From NCBI GenBank assembly GCA_030950875.1, contig JAUZQS010000142.1, forward strand, positions 1-6,723: DNA of 6,723 nucleotides, in the 5' to 3' direction. How positions within the stretch are numbered: the stretch's first letter is position 1; every line of letters begins with the position of its first letter. Shown here piece after piece: positions 1 through 5,600 of the stretch. The position numbers were made by a program, and so were the translations under genes. This DNA comes from Mariprofundaceae bacterium (GTDB taxonomy: Bacteria; Pseudomonadota; Zetaproteobacteria; Mariprofundales; Mariprofundaceae). The notes under the pieces were generated by a model. The model was not told the DNA's origin and did not search any database. It saw only the letters and a program-made list of their open reading frames with translations.

Positions 1-98
1 GTATCGAATATAGACCGATTTTACCCCTTTTGAAGGGGGAACTAAGCTGTAAAAACTCAATTGTCGCTTAAATGACAACTTTGGTTTCTGAGCAATCT
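1..98. other. Non-coding stretch with two short inverted repeats
   Basis: No coding region is recognised here. CCCCTT (24-29) and AAGGGG (33-38) form a 6-bp stem with a 3-base loop. TTGTC (61-65) and GACAA (74-78) form a 5-bp stem. Read on the - strand, the second stem is followed five bases later by a run of five T (55-51), so it could be a weak terminator for the leftward genes ending at 99. Both stems are short and could be chance. Confidence 0.25.
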
Positions 99-620
99 CT
101 AATTATTATTAGATTCTTTTTCAACGTTCTTGTACCCGTACGTTTTAGCGATTTCAATTAAGTCAACCTGTCTTTTTATTTTCTCTAACTCCTCATCGCT
201 ATTATCAAAATGCTGAGATCTATTTTGACCGCTCATCAATTTATTGGTATTCATATTAACTTTTTGATTAGAGGTTTCTTTATCTATTGCGGTTAGTAAA
301 TTTTTAACCTTTAATTTGTAATGGTTAGTGCAAGGAATTCCTTTTTTCCGGACTTCAATGAGATCTCTTTTTATGAGTTGAGTTCGAACTAGTTGCATTT
401 GTTTTGTTGTCAGTCCAATGTCACTTTTCCATTTTGTATCTGAACAGTACCACCATGCATGGGTTCTTTTCGTAGTCCAATAATTATGCTGGTAAATGGC
501 TTGGGAAAGAACTAGTGCAGCATTTACTGATCCTGCAACAGGGACAAGAGATGGGCGATATGCAATCGTGAATCCTAATCGTTCATTCAATAGATCTATT
601 TCATTTCTTTTACTACTCAT
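99..620 (-). CDS. Winged-helix-like protein of a phage/plasmid replication module
   Basis: A 173-residue protein of uncertain function. Residues about 20-105 have the layout of a family common in phages, plasmids and integrative elements: a helix with hydrophobic and Gln/Ser residues ending in YQHNYW, aromatic-rich residues with WWYCSD, then a helix-turn-helix-like stretch (DIGLTTKQMQLVRTQLIKRD) and a beta-wing with a G-I-P-C-T-N-H-Y pattern. Such proteins often have a DNA-binding or replication-initiation role, but the function here is inferred only from fold-like features. The tail (about 110-173) is polar, rich in Asn, Lys and Glu, and probably less ordered. The ATG at 618-620 overlaps the TGA of the AlpA-like gene upstream (ATGA), and a weak AAGG lies ten bases before it, so translational coupling is likely. 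The gene ends in TAG at 99-101. No helicase, primase or nuclease motif is visible. Confidence 0.6.
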   Translation of the reverse strand: MSSKRNEIDLLNERLGFTIAYRPSLVPVAGSVNAALVLSQAIYQHNYWTTKRTHAWWYCSDTKWKSDIGLTTKQMQLVRTQLIKRDLIEVRKKGIPCTNHYKLKVKNLLTAIDKETSNQKVNMNTNKLMSGQNRSQHFDNSDEELEKIKRQVDLIEIAKTYGYKNVEKESNNN

Positions 621-865
621 TGAGTAGCAGCCTTTTTTAGATGTGATAAATTATCTGAAGTTGGTTTAATGCGTTCTTCAATCCACTTTGCTATATCGTG
701 CTCGCTCCATCGGCGAATATTTCCGCTCTTGAAGGATGGCGGCAGATCATCTCCCCGAGACAATCGATTACTAATGGTTTGAGGGCTTACCCCTAACCAT
801 TCAGCGAGTTCTTCTCTACTAAGGAGATGTCTATGTTTGTACATTGCATAGCGAACTATATGCAT
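617..865 (-). CDS. AlpA/excisionase-like helix-turn-helix DNA-binding protein
   Basis: A small 82-residue protein whose residues about 13-67 match the MerR-like winged helix of the AlpA/excisionase family: a helix (SREELAEWLGVSPQTISNRL), then the diagnostic stretch with LPPSFKSGNIRRW, and a closing helix (SEHDIAKWIEER). In these proteins the first helices enter the DNA groove and the RRW turn starts the wing. Relatives act as recombination directionality factors or as activators of an integrase, and the nearby integrase supports such a role, though a plain transcription regulator is equally possible. The start is uncertain: the ATG at 863-865 gives MHIVRYAM, the ATG at 842-844 would remove seven residues, and neither has a good ribosome binding site. 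The stop overlaps the next gene by four bases, indicating an operon. Confidence 0.75.
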   Translation of the reverse strand: MHIVRYAMYKHRHLLSREELAEWLGVSPQTISNRLSRGDDLPPSFKSGNIRRWSEHDIAKWIEERIKPTSDNLSHLKKAATQ

Positions 866-1048
866 GCCGAAGTACTATTTCCAACAACGCAAGTATGTTT
901 TGAGTCGGTTTGGAATATTGATTTTATACTGTTATGCTTTGCCGTTTTATTTTCTTTTTAGGTGAAATTTGATATTAACCAGCAATTTTAACTTCAATCG
1001 CTGTTGCGCTTATACTTTTAGCCCGCCCTCGATTCAACAAAGAGCGAA
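866..1048. other. AT-rich intergenic region between integrase and AlpA-like gene
   Basis: There is no gene in this 183-base stretch. It should hold the promoter of the leftward AlpA-like operon; the only clear -10-like string on that strand is TATAAA (928-923), without a good -35. On the + strand two promoter-like pairs can be read: TTGGAA (910-915) with TATGCT (933-938, preceded by TG), and TTAACT (988-993) with TATACT (1011-1016), both spaced by 17 bases. They would point into the 3' end of the integrase gene in antisense. No strong terminator is seen after the integrase stop. All these assignments are weak pattern matches in AT-rich DNA. Confidence 0.3.
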
Positions 1049-2116
1049 TCATTTATTAAAATGTTGTTGCATAGACCTTACTTGATTTTCAATGGTTTCC
1101 TCGTAATAGATTAATAAAGTATCTAATTTATCATGCCCAGTGATCTTGGCTAAATCTTGCATCTTTGGATAAATGTTTGATAACATAGTAGCTGCCATGT
1201 GTCTGGTGTCTCGAAACTGAAAGTTTTTAATTTTAGATCGTAACATTGTTTTCTTCCATGCTTCTTCAAATGATTTTATAGTAATAGGGATTAGACGACT
1301 GGACTTTAAAAATTGCCTTTCTTGATATGCTTGTATGTCTTTTAATATAGAGTGTGCTTTTGGAGTTAAAGGAATGAGCCTTTCTTTTCTAGTTTTGGAT
1401 AATGTAGCTGGAATACAGATCCAGCCATCTGGCAGGTTTACGTTGCTCCATGAGTTTTCAAGTAGCTCTCGACGTCGTGCTGCTGTTTCAAGTGCCAAGT
1501 CAAACATCCAGCGCATATATGGGCTCTTACAGTCATCAAGTTCTTTTCTTAGAGTAAGTAATTCGGCATCTGATAAAGCTCTATTCCTTTCGGCTGTTCC
1601 TGTAGGGACTTTTAGTTTTGATCCTTGAACAGGGTTGGTAAGCCCTTCATGTTTCCATGTAGTACGAATATGTTTAAATACATCGTGAAGCGTTGTTAGT
1701 TTTCTATTGATGGTTGTTGCTTTATTACCTTTATCTCGCCATTGATTTCGAATTCCAATGATATGTCCTGTTTTGATTCGATATATATCCATTTTGGCTA
1801 GAGGTGAGTTTAGAATAAGGTTTAATACAGATGTTTCATTATAGATAGTGGATGTTCCACCTTTTTTATGTGGTGTTATTTCTTTAAGATATAGTTTAAT
1901 GAAATATTCCAGTGCGGTGTTGCCGAATTTTTGCTCATCTGATGCGAATTCATCCCAAGTATTATTATCCATTGCAACTTCAATATCACGAGCTGCTTTT
2001 TCAACGGCAGCTTTAGTGTTCTTGGTAATATTGAGTCGCTTGTAGCCTTTTTTGTTGATTTGGGCGATCCATCTGATGGAGCCATCTTGTAACCGTCTTT
2101 TTTGAATGCTTGCCAT
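1049..2116 (-). CDS. Tyrosine-type site-specific integrase
   Basis: A 355-residue phage-type integrase that would cut and rejoin DNA at attachment sites through a tyrosine-DNA intermediate. Residues about 1-55 form a basic arm-binding region (MASIQKRRLQDGSIRW, KKGYKRL), about 60-165 a SAM-like core-binding domain, and about 175-355 the catalytic domain. Visible catalytic positions, counted from this start, are Arg214 (TAARRREL), Lys241 (LSKTRK), Arg305 (RDTRH), His328 (ITGHD) and Tyr337 (LLIYY). The usual His of the HxxR box is Arg302 (codon 1211-1213). The start at 2114-2116 is preferred over one at 2152 because GGAGG lies five bases upstream and MASIQKR is the common N-terminus of this family. 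It starts 142 bases from tRNA-Val and reads away from it, which suggests that the right attachment site is close. The gene appears intact. Confidence 0.92.
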   Translation of the reverse strand: MASIQKRRLQDGSIRWIAQINKKGYKRLNITKNTKAAVEKAARDIEVAMDNNTWDEFASDEQKFGNTALEYFIKLYLKEITPHKKGGTSTIYNETSVLNLILNSPLAKMDIYRIKTGHIIGIRNQWRDKGNKATTINRKLTTLHDVFKHIRTTWKHEGLTNPVQGSKLKVPTGTAERNRALSDAELLTLRKELDDCKSPYMRWMFDLALETAARRRELLENSWSNVNLPDGWICIPATLSKTRKERLIPLTPKAHSILKDIQAYQERQFLKSSRLIPITIKSFEEAWKKTMLRSKIKNFQFRDTRHMAATMLSNIYPKMQDLAKITGHDKLDTLLIYYEETIENQVRSMQQHFNK

Positions 2117-2121
2117 TGTTG

Positions 2122-2126
2122 CCTCC
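2122..2126 (-). promoter_or_regulatory. Ribosome binding site deciding the integrase start
   Basis: On the - strand GGAGG lies five bases before the ATG at 2116-2114. It supports that start over an in-frame ATG 36 bases further upstream. An ATG at 2127-2125 overlaps the site itself and is unlikely to be used. Confidence 0.75.
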
Positions 2127-2182
2127 ATTACTATGATTCGCGACGTTTTCAATATTATTTAGATTAGCTTCAACCTGTTCGC

Positions 2183-2204
2183 AGTACAACTATAGTACAA
2201 CTAT
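2183..2204. repeat. Perfect tandem 11-bp direct repeat upstream of the integrase
   Basis: AGTACAACTAT occurs twice head to tail (2183-2193 and 2194-2204), between the integrase start and tRNA-Val. A period of 11 bases, close to one DNA turn, places both copies on one face of the helix, as for paired protein-binding sites. Integrase arm sites and excisionase sites are often such short direct repeats close to the attachment core. Binding by the integrase or the AlpA-like protein is inference. Confidence 0.75.
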
Positions 2205-2221
2205 TTGAAATAATGTATTTA

Positions 2222-2251
2222 TGGAAACGTGTAAATATTAAGTTATATAAA
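2222..2251 (+). promoter_or_regulatory. Possible promoter of tRNA-Val
   Basis: TGGAAA (2222-2227) and TATAAA (2246-2251), spaced by 18 bases, resemble a sigma-70 promoter and would start transcription at or just before the first tRNA base (2259). The DNA between the -10 and the tRNA is all A/T except one C, without the GC-rich discriminator typical of stable-RNA promoters. In AT-rich DNA such a match could be accidental. Confidence 0.4.
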
Positions 2252-2258
2252 CAAATAT

Positions 2259-2333
2259 AGGCTCGTAGCTCAGGGGTAGAGCACCACCTTGACATGGTGG
2301 GGGTCGGCGGTTCGAAACCGCCCGAGCCTACCA
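2259..2333 (+). tRNA. tRNA-Val, anticodon GAC
   Basis: A complete cloverleaf of 75 bases that ends in an encoded CCA. The acceptor stem AGGCTCG (2259-2265) pairs with CGAGCCT (2323-2329), with discriminator A2330. The D stem is GCTC/GAGC (2268-2271 and 2279-2282). The anticodon stem CCACC/GGTGG encloses the loop TTGACAT with anticodon GAC at 2291-2293, which reads GUC and GUU valine codons. The T stem GGCGG/CCGCC encloses TTCGAAA. All stems pair without mismatch, so the gene looks functional despite the neighbouring element. An own terminator follows. Confidence 0.97.
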
Positions 2334-2347
2334 TTTTAGAAAACTTT

Positions 2348-2378
2348 AAAGGCCAGACTTATTCAGTCTGGCCTTTTT
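2348..2378 (+). terminator. Rho-independent terminator after tRNA-Val
   Basis: GGCCAGACT (2351-2359) pairs perfectly with AGTCTGGCC (2365-2373) around a 5-base loop. AAA (2348-2350) extends the stem against the first T residues, and the hairpin runs straight into TTTTT (2374-2378). It ends only 52 bases before the thrS start. Confidence 0.9.
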
Positions 2379-2417
2379 ATATGGTATGCCTTTGTTAGCA
2401 TGCGCGACCAGTTACTT

Positions 2418-2422
2418 GGAGG
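2418..2422 (+). promoter_or_regulatory. Ribosome binding site deciding the thrS start
   Basis: GGAGG lies eight bases before the ATG at 2431. It favours that start over the in-frame ATG at 2386, which would add 15 residues unlike any TGS domain and has no ribosome binding site. Confidence 0.85.
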
Positions 2423-2430
2423 ACTTCATA

Positions 2431-4335
2431 ATGAATATTCAATTGCCTGATGGATCACAACGCACTTTGGCAGAAGGTGCAACGGCTTTCGATCTGGCGG
2501 CTAATATTGGCGAAGGTTTGGCGCGTGCTGTGATTGCAGCTAAGGTCAACGAGCACCTGTGTGATTTGACGCAAACTTTATCGGATGGTGATGATGTTTC
2601 GTTGATTACTGAAAAATCACCTGAAGGGCTCGAAGTGATTCGTCATTCAACCTCTCATTTGATGGCGATGGCGGTGCAGGAAGTATTCCCAAGTGCGCAG
2701 GTCACTATTGGCCCAGTTATTGAAGATGGTTTTTATTATGATTTTGCTTTTGAACGCGCTTTTACGCCTGAAGATTTGAAAGTGATTGAAAAGAAAATGA
2801 AAGAAATTGCTAGGCGCAAGCTTCCGGTTGTGCGTGAAGAGTGGGCGCGTGATGATGCGATTAAGCATTTTGAAGGCTTGGGCGAAAAGTATAAGGCTTT
2901 ATTGATTGGACGTATTCCTGAAGGGGAAACAGTTAGCCTGTATAAGCAGGGGGAATGGTCAGACTTATGTCGTGGCCCCCATGTGCCGAACACCTCTAAG
3001 CTTAAGCATTTTAAATTAATGAAAGTTTCAGGTGCTTATTGGGAGGGTGATGCCAAGAATGAACAGCTGCACCGTATTTATGGCACAGCTTGGGCATCCA
3101 AAGAAGATTTAAAAGCATATCTTCATCGATTAGAAGAAGCAGAAAAGCGCGATCACCGTAAATTAGCCAAGAAACTCGACTTGTTCCATCTGCAGGATGA
3201 GGCACCGGGGATGATTTTCTGGCATCCAAAGGGTTGGGCTATTTGGCAGGTGGTAGAGAATGAAATTCGCAATGTCATGCAAAATAATGGTTACCAAGAA
3301 ATTAAAACACCGATGGTAGTGGATCGTAAGCTGTGGGAAAAGTCAGGTCATTGGGAAAAGTTCCGTGACGATATGTTTACCACCAGCACTGAAAATCGCG
3401 ATTATGCGATTAAACCGATGAACTGCCCTTGTCATGTGCAAGTGTATAATCAGGCATTACATTCGTACCGTGATTTACCACTACGCTTGGCTGAATTTGG
3501 CTCTTGTCATCGCAATGAGCCATCGGGAACCTTGCATGGCTTGATGCGTTTGCGGAATTTTGTACAGGATGATGCGCATATTTTTTGTACAGAAGATCAA
3601 ATTCAAGGTGAAGTAAGCGACTTCATTGACTTGGTGTTTGAAACCTACAAGAAATTCGGCTTTGAAGAAGTGATTATCTTTTTGTCTGATCGGCCAGAGC
3701 AGAGAGTGGGCACGGATGAACAATGGGATAAGGGTGAAGCATCGTTGCATGAAGCGCTTAAAGCCAAAGGTCTGGCGTATGGACTGAATCCTGGCGAAGG
3801 TGCATTTTATGGCCCTAAAATTGAATTCTCGTTGAAGGATTGCTTGGGTCGTGTATGGCAATGTGGTACCATCCAAGTGGACTTTTCGATGCCAGGTCGC
3901 CTTGGCGCGGAGTACATTGCCGAAGATAATAGTAAAAAGACACCTGTGATGCTGCATCGCGCTATTTTGGGTTCATTGGAACGCTTTATTGGCATCTTGA
4001 TTGAAGAATATGAAGGAAAGTTCCCATTGTGGTTGGCTCCGACTCAGGCAGTAGTGTGTAATATTTCCGAATCTCAGTCAGAATATGTGCAAGAAGTGAC
4101 CGAAAAAATGAAGCAAGCAGGCTTGAGAGTAGAATCGGACTTGCGAAATGAAAAGGTCGGCTATAAAGTGCGCGCCCACACATTGAATCGTGTGCCTTAC
4201 ATTTTGGTCGTGGGTGACCGTGAACGAGATGAGCAAACAATTTCGGTTCGGACACGTAGTGGCGATAATTTAGGTGTCAAGACAGTGGATGCATGGATTG
4301 CAGAAATGCAGGATATGCAAAAAGAATATAAATAA
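2431..4335 (+). CDS. thrS: Threonine-tRNA ligase (ThrRS)
   Basis: A cytoplasmic class II aminoacyl-tRNA synthetase that charges tRNA-Thr with threonine using ATP. It has 634 residues, close to the E. coli protein. Residues about 1-61 form the TGS domain. About 62-240 form the editing domain that removes mischarged serine, with His72, His76, Cys180 and His184 in place. The catalytic core follows, with the zinc ligands Cys332 (MNCPCH), His383 (DDAHIF) and His509 (MLHRAI), motif 2 Arg361 (CHRNEPSG) and motif 3 Arg518 (SLERF). About 535-634 form the anticodon-binding domain. The residue two after Cys332 is Cys where E. coli has Gly, a variant I believe is common in other proteobacteria. It begins 52 bases after the tRNA terminator with no clear promoter and is followed after 25 bases by infC, so it is probably the first gene of the operon. 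Confidence 0.98.
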   Translation: MNIQLPDGSQRTLAEGATAFDLAANIGEGLARAVIAAKVNEHLCDLTQTLSDGDDVSLITEKSPEGLEVIRHSTSHLMAMAVQEVFPSAQVTIGPVIEDGFYYDFAFERAFTPEDLKVIEKKMKEIARRKLPVVREEWARDDAIKHFEGLGEKYKALLIGRIPEGETVSLYKQGEWSDLCRGPHVPNTSKLKHFKLMKVSGAYWEGDAKNEQLHRIYGTAWASKEDLKAYLHRLEEAEKRDHRKLAKKLDLFHLQDEAPGMIFWHPKGWAIWQVVENEIRNVMQNNGYQEIKTPMVVDRKLWEKSGHWEKFRDDMFTTSTENRDYAIKPMNCPCHVQVYNQALHSYRDLPLRLAEFGSCHRNEPSGTLHGLMRLRNFVQDDAHIFCTEDQIQGEVSDFIDLVFETYKKFGFEEVIIFLSDRPEQRVGTDEQWDKGEASLHEALKAKGLAYGLNPGEGAFYGPKIEFSLKDCLGRVWQCGTIQVDFSMPGRLGAEYIAEDNSKKTPVMLHRAILGSLERFIGILIEEYEGKFPLWLAPTQAVVCNISESQSEYVQEVTEKMKQAGLRVESDLRNEKVGYKVRAHTLNRVPYILVVGDRERDEQTISVRTRSGDNLGVKTVDAWIAEMQDMQKEYK

Positions 4336-4349
4336 TACGTAGTACCAGT

Positions 4350-4363
4350 AGGGGGCTTTCATC
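4350..4363 (+). promoter_or_regulatory. infC ribosome binding site and non-AUG (AUC) start
   Basis: AGGGGG (4350-4355) lies five bases before an in-frame ATC (4361-4363). A TAG in the same frame at 4349-4351 prevents any start further upstream, and no ATG, GTG or TTG occurs in frame before the ATG at 4409. Non-AUG infC starts such as AUU in E. coli let IF3 reject its own start codon and so limit its own synthesis; the same control is inferred here. Confidence 0.8.
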
Positions 4364-4876
4364 GCGAAGAAAGAATTAGCAGTCAATCATGATATTGATG
4401 CGCCAGAAATGCGCGTTATCGGCCATGACGGCGAGCAAATCGGTGTTGTGAAACGTTTAGAAGCTATTGCCAGGGCAGAAGCAGTTGGTCTTGACCTCAT
4501 TATGATGTCGCCCAATGCTAGACCGCCAGTTTGTAAGATTATGGACTATGGCAAATATAAGTATGATCAGAGCAAGAAGGCCAATGAGGCCAAGAAGAAG
4601 CAACATATCATTCAGGTTAAAGAAGTAAAAGTACGCGCGAGTACGGAACAGAATGATTTAGATGTAAAACTTCGCAATGTTCGAAAGTTTTTGGAAGCAG
4701 GAAATAAAGTAAAAGTTTCATTGCGTTTTCGTGGGCGTGAAATGGCTTATGTTGGACGTGGTAGAGAGCAATTGGAACATATTGCTGAAGAAGTAAAAGA
4801 TTTGGGCAAACCTGATAAGATGCCCAATATGGAAGGGCGGCAGATGATTATGATCATCAATCCGCTAAAGAAATAG
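4361..4876 (+). CDS. infC: Translation initiation factor IF-3, AUC start
   Basis: IF-3 binds the 30S subunit, keeps it apart from 50S and checks the start codon and initiator tRNA. From the AUC codon the protein has 171 residues; E. coli IF3 has 180. The N domain spans about 1-70 and contains the family signature ([10 protein letters not shown], 59-68). A Lys-rich linker helix follows (about 69-85), then the C domain (about 86-171), with LRFRGREMA at 121-129 and EGRQMIMI at 158-165. Starting at the first ATG (4409) would remove 16 residues matching the conserved IF3 beginning ([10 protein letters not shown]) and leave an incomplete first strand, so the AUC start is preferred. The first residue would still be formyl-Met. 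It lies 25 bases after thrS and 13 before rpmI, consistent with one transcript. Confidence 0.93.
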   Translation: MAKKELAVNHDIDAPEMRVIGHDGEQIGVVKRLEAIARAEAVGLDLIMMSPNARPPVCKIMDYGKYKYDQSKKANEAKKKQHIIQVKEVKVRASTEQNDLDVKLRNVRKFLEAGNKVKVSLRFRGREMAYVGRGREQLEHIAEEVKDLGKPDKMPNMEGRQMIMIINPLKK

Positions 4877-4889
4877 AGGTTGGTGATTT

Positions 4890-5087
4890 ATGCCTAAGAT
4901 GAAAACACACAGTGGTGCTGCAAAACGTTTCTCAAAGACAGGAAGCGGAAAGTGGAAACGCAACAAAGCGAATGCTCAGCATATTTTGACTAAGAAGTCA
5001 CCGAAGCGTATTCGTGGATTCCGTGGTACAACGCTTGTTGCGCCATCAGATACAAAATCCTTGGGTCGTTTGATCCCAGGTTGTTAA
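4890..5087 (+). CDS. rpmI: 50S ribosomal protein L35
   Basis: A 65-residue, strongly basic ribosomal protein of the large subunit, the same length as in E. coli. It begins [14 protein letters not shown] and contains [10 protein letters not shown] in the middle, both matching the L35 family pattern. GAGG (4876-4879), which overlaps the infC stop codon, lies ten bases before the ATG, so translation is probably linked to that of infC. In E. coli, L20 represses rpmI and rplT through an mRNA structure upstream of rpmI; I could not identify such a structure here by eye. The C-terminus (SLGRLIPGC) differs from the E. coli sequence but the length is normal. Confidence 0.97.
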   Translation: MPKMKTHSGAAKRFSKTGSGKWKRNKANAQHILTKKSPKRIRGFRGTTLVAPSDTKSLGRLIPGC

Positions 5088-5116
5088 TTAGAGTTTTATT
5101 GGTTTAGGAGAGAAAA

Positions 5117-5473
5117 ATGCCTCGCGTAAAATCAGGTGTTCAGGCGCATGCGCGCCATAAGAAAGTTATCAAGGCTGCCAAAGGTTATTATGGCCGTCGT
5201 AAAAGCTGTTTTCGTGTAGCAACACAGGCTGTCGATAAGGCTGGCCAGTATGCATACCGTGACCGCAAAAATAAGAAGCGTACATTCCGTGCGTTGTGGA
5301 TTGTGCGTATCAACGCAGCAGCACACTTGCATGGTTTGAGCTATTCACGTTTTATGTATGGCTTATCACAAGCTGGTATTGAGCTGGATCGTAAAGTATT
5401 GGCGGATATTGCTGTTCGTGATGCTGATGCATTTGCAAAATTGGCTGAAACAGCGAAAGCAAATATTCAATAA
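5117..5473 (+). CDS. rplT: 50S ribosomal protein L20
   Basis: A 118-residue rRNA-binding protein needed early in 50S assembly. The long basic N-terminal helix region is present ([19 protein letters not shown], residues 12-30), then [14 protein letters not shown] (37-50), the L20 signature [17 protein letters not shown] (54-70) and the globular C-terminal part with [21 protein letters not shown] (5106-5111) lies five bases before the ATG. The gene follows rpmI after 29 bases and is followed by a terminator, so it ends the thrS-infC-rpmI-rplT unit. L20 of E. coli also represses its own mRNA; the same is possible here but not shown by the sequence. Confidence 0.98.
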   Translation: MPRVKSGVQAHARHKKVIKAAKGYYGRRKSCFRVATQAVDKAGQYAYRDRKNKKRTFRALWIVRINAAAHLHGLSYSRFMYGLSQAGIELDRKVLADIAVRDADAFAKLAETAKANIQ

Positions 5474-5481
5474 ATAGCTTT

Positions 5482-5495
5482 CCGACTTTGGTCGG
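5482..5495 (+). repeat. Short hairpin just after rplT
   Basis: CCGAC (5482-5486) and GTCGG (5491-5495) form a 5-bp stem with loop TTTG, followed by a T-rich but interrupted stretch. It may be a weak terminator or protect the 3' end, and precedes the stronger terminator at 5512. Confidence 0.4.
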
Positions 5496-5511
5496 TGTTA
5501 TTATTTTATTC

Positions 5512-5543
5512 AATGGCAGAGCTATCATGGCTCTGCCATTTTT
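5512..5543 (+). terminator. Rho-independent terminator between rplT and pheS
   Basis: AATGGCAGAGC (5512-5522) pairs perfectly over 11 bp with GCTCTGCCATT (5530-5540) around a 7-base loop, and the stem ends in TTTTT (5539-5543). It should end much of the transcription from the thrS unit. pheST then needs read-through or a promoter of its own. Confidence 0.88.
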
Positions 5544-5545
5544 GT

Positions 5546-5575
5546 TTGTTCGGATGCATTTTTAGCCGCTATTGT
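5546..5575 (+). promoter_or_regulatory. Weak candidate promoter for pheST
   Basis: TTGTTC (5546-5551) and TATTGT (5570-5575), spaced by 18 bases, lie between the rplT terminator and the pheS start. The matches are only 3 of 6 and 4 of 6, so this is a guess based mainly on position. The -10-like string overlaps the hairpin at 5565-5582. Confidence 0.2.
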
Positions 5576-5582
5576 AAGCGGC
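5565..5582 (+). repeat. Hairpin in the pheS leader
   Basis: GCCGCT (5565-5570) and AGCGGC (5577-5582) form a GC-rich 6-bp stem with a 6-base loop. It ends eight bases before the pheS ribosome binding site AGAGGG (5590-5595). No T-run follows, so it is not a terminator. It could affect pheS translation or be an operator; its role is unknown. Confidence 0.45.
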
Positions 5583-5600
5583 GTAACATAGAGGGTTGCT

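Larger units (their letters stand above)
1..2258. mobile_element. End of an integrated phage or integrative element
   Basis: A tyrosine integrase, an AlpA-like excisionase or regulator and a replication-module-type winged-helix protein lie together on the - strand in DNA clearly more AT-rich than the neighbouring translation operon. The integrase start faces an intact tRNA-Val gene, the usual arrangement at the end of an element that recombines near a tRNA. No conjugation, capsid or toxin genes are visible, so whether it is a prophage, a satellite or an integrative element cannot be decided. The left limit is outside the window. The right limit is inferred to lie between the integrase start (2116) and the tRNA (2259-2333); no second copy of any tRNA segment is visible here, so the attachment core is not mapped. 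Confidence 0.7.

Noticed and set aside
24..38. CCCCTT/AAGGGG hairpin as a terminator
   Set aside because: The stem is only 6 bp and neither strand has a T-run directly after it.
1335..1628. Open frame of 97 codons on the + strand inside the integrase gene
   Set aside because: It lies entirely antisense to the catalytic domain, its translation resembles no known family, and the integrase frame is clearly the coding one.
2117..2152. Longer integrase start adding 12 residues
   Set aside because: The added stretch covers the GGAGG site and does not resemble the family N-terminus; MASIQKR at 2116 fits better.
2386..2430. Upstream in-frame ATG adding 15 residues to ThrRS
   Set aside because: The extra residues are unlike a TGS N-terminus and the ATG has no ribosome binding site, whereas the ATG at 2431 follows GGAGG at a good distance.
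3418..3435. CPCH instead of CPGH next to the ThrRS zinc ligand as a possible novelty
   Set aside because: The zinc ligand itself is kept, and I believe this Gly to Cys difference is common among proteobacterial ThrRS proteins.
3481..3957. Open frame of 158 codons on the - strand inside thrS
   Set aside because: It is a shadow of the conserved ThrRS catalytic core and shows no domain of its own.
4700..4890. L20 repressor-binding mRNA structure at the end of infC
   Set aside because: E. coli has such a structure, but I could not find a convincing pseudoknot or 23S-like mimic here by eye.
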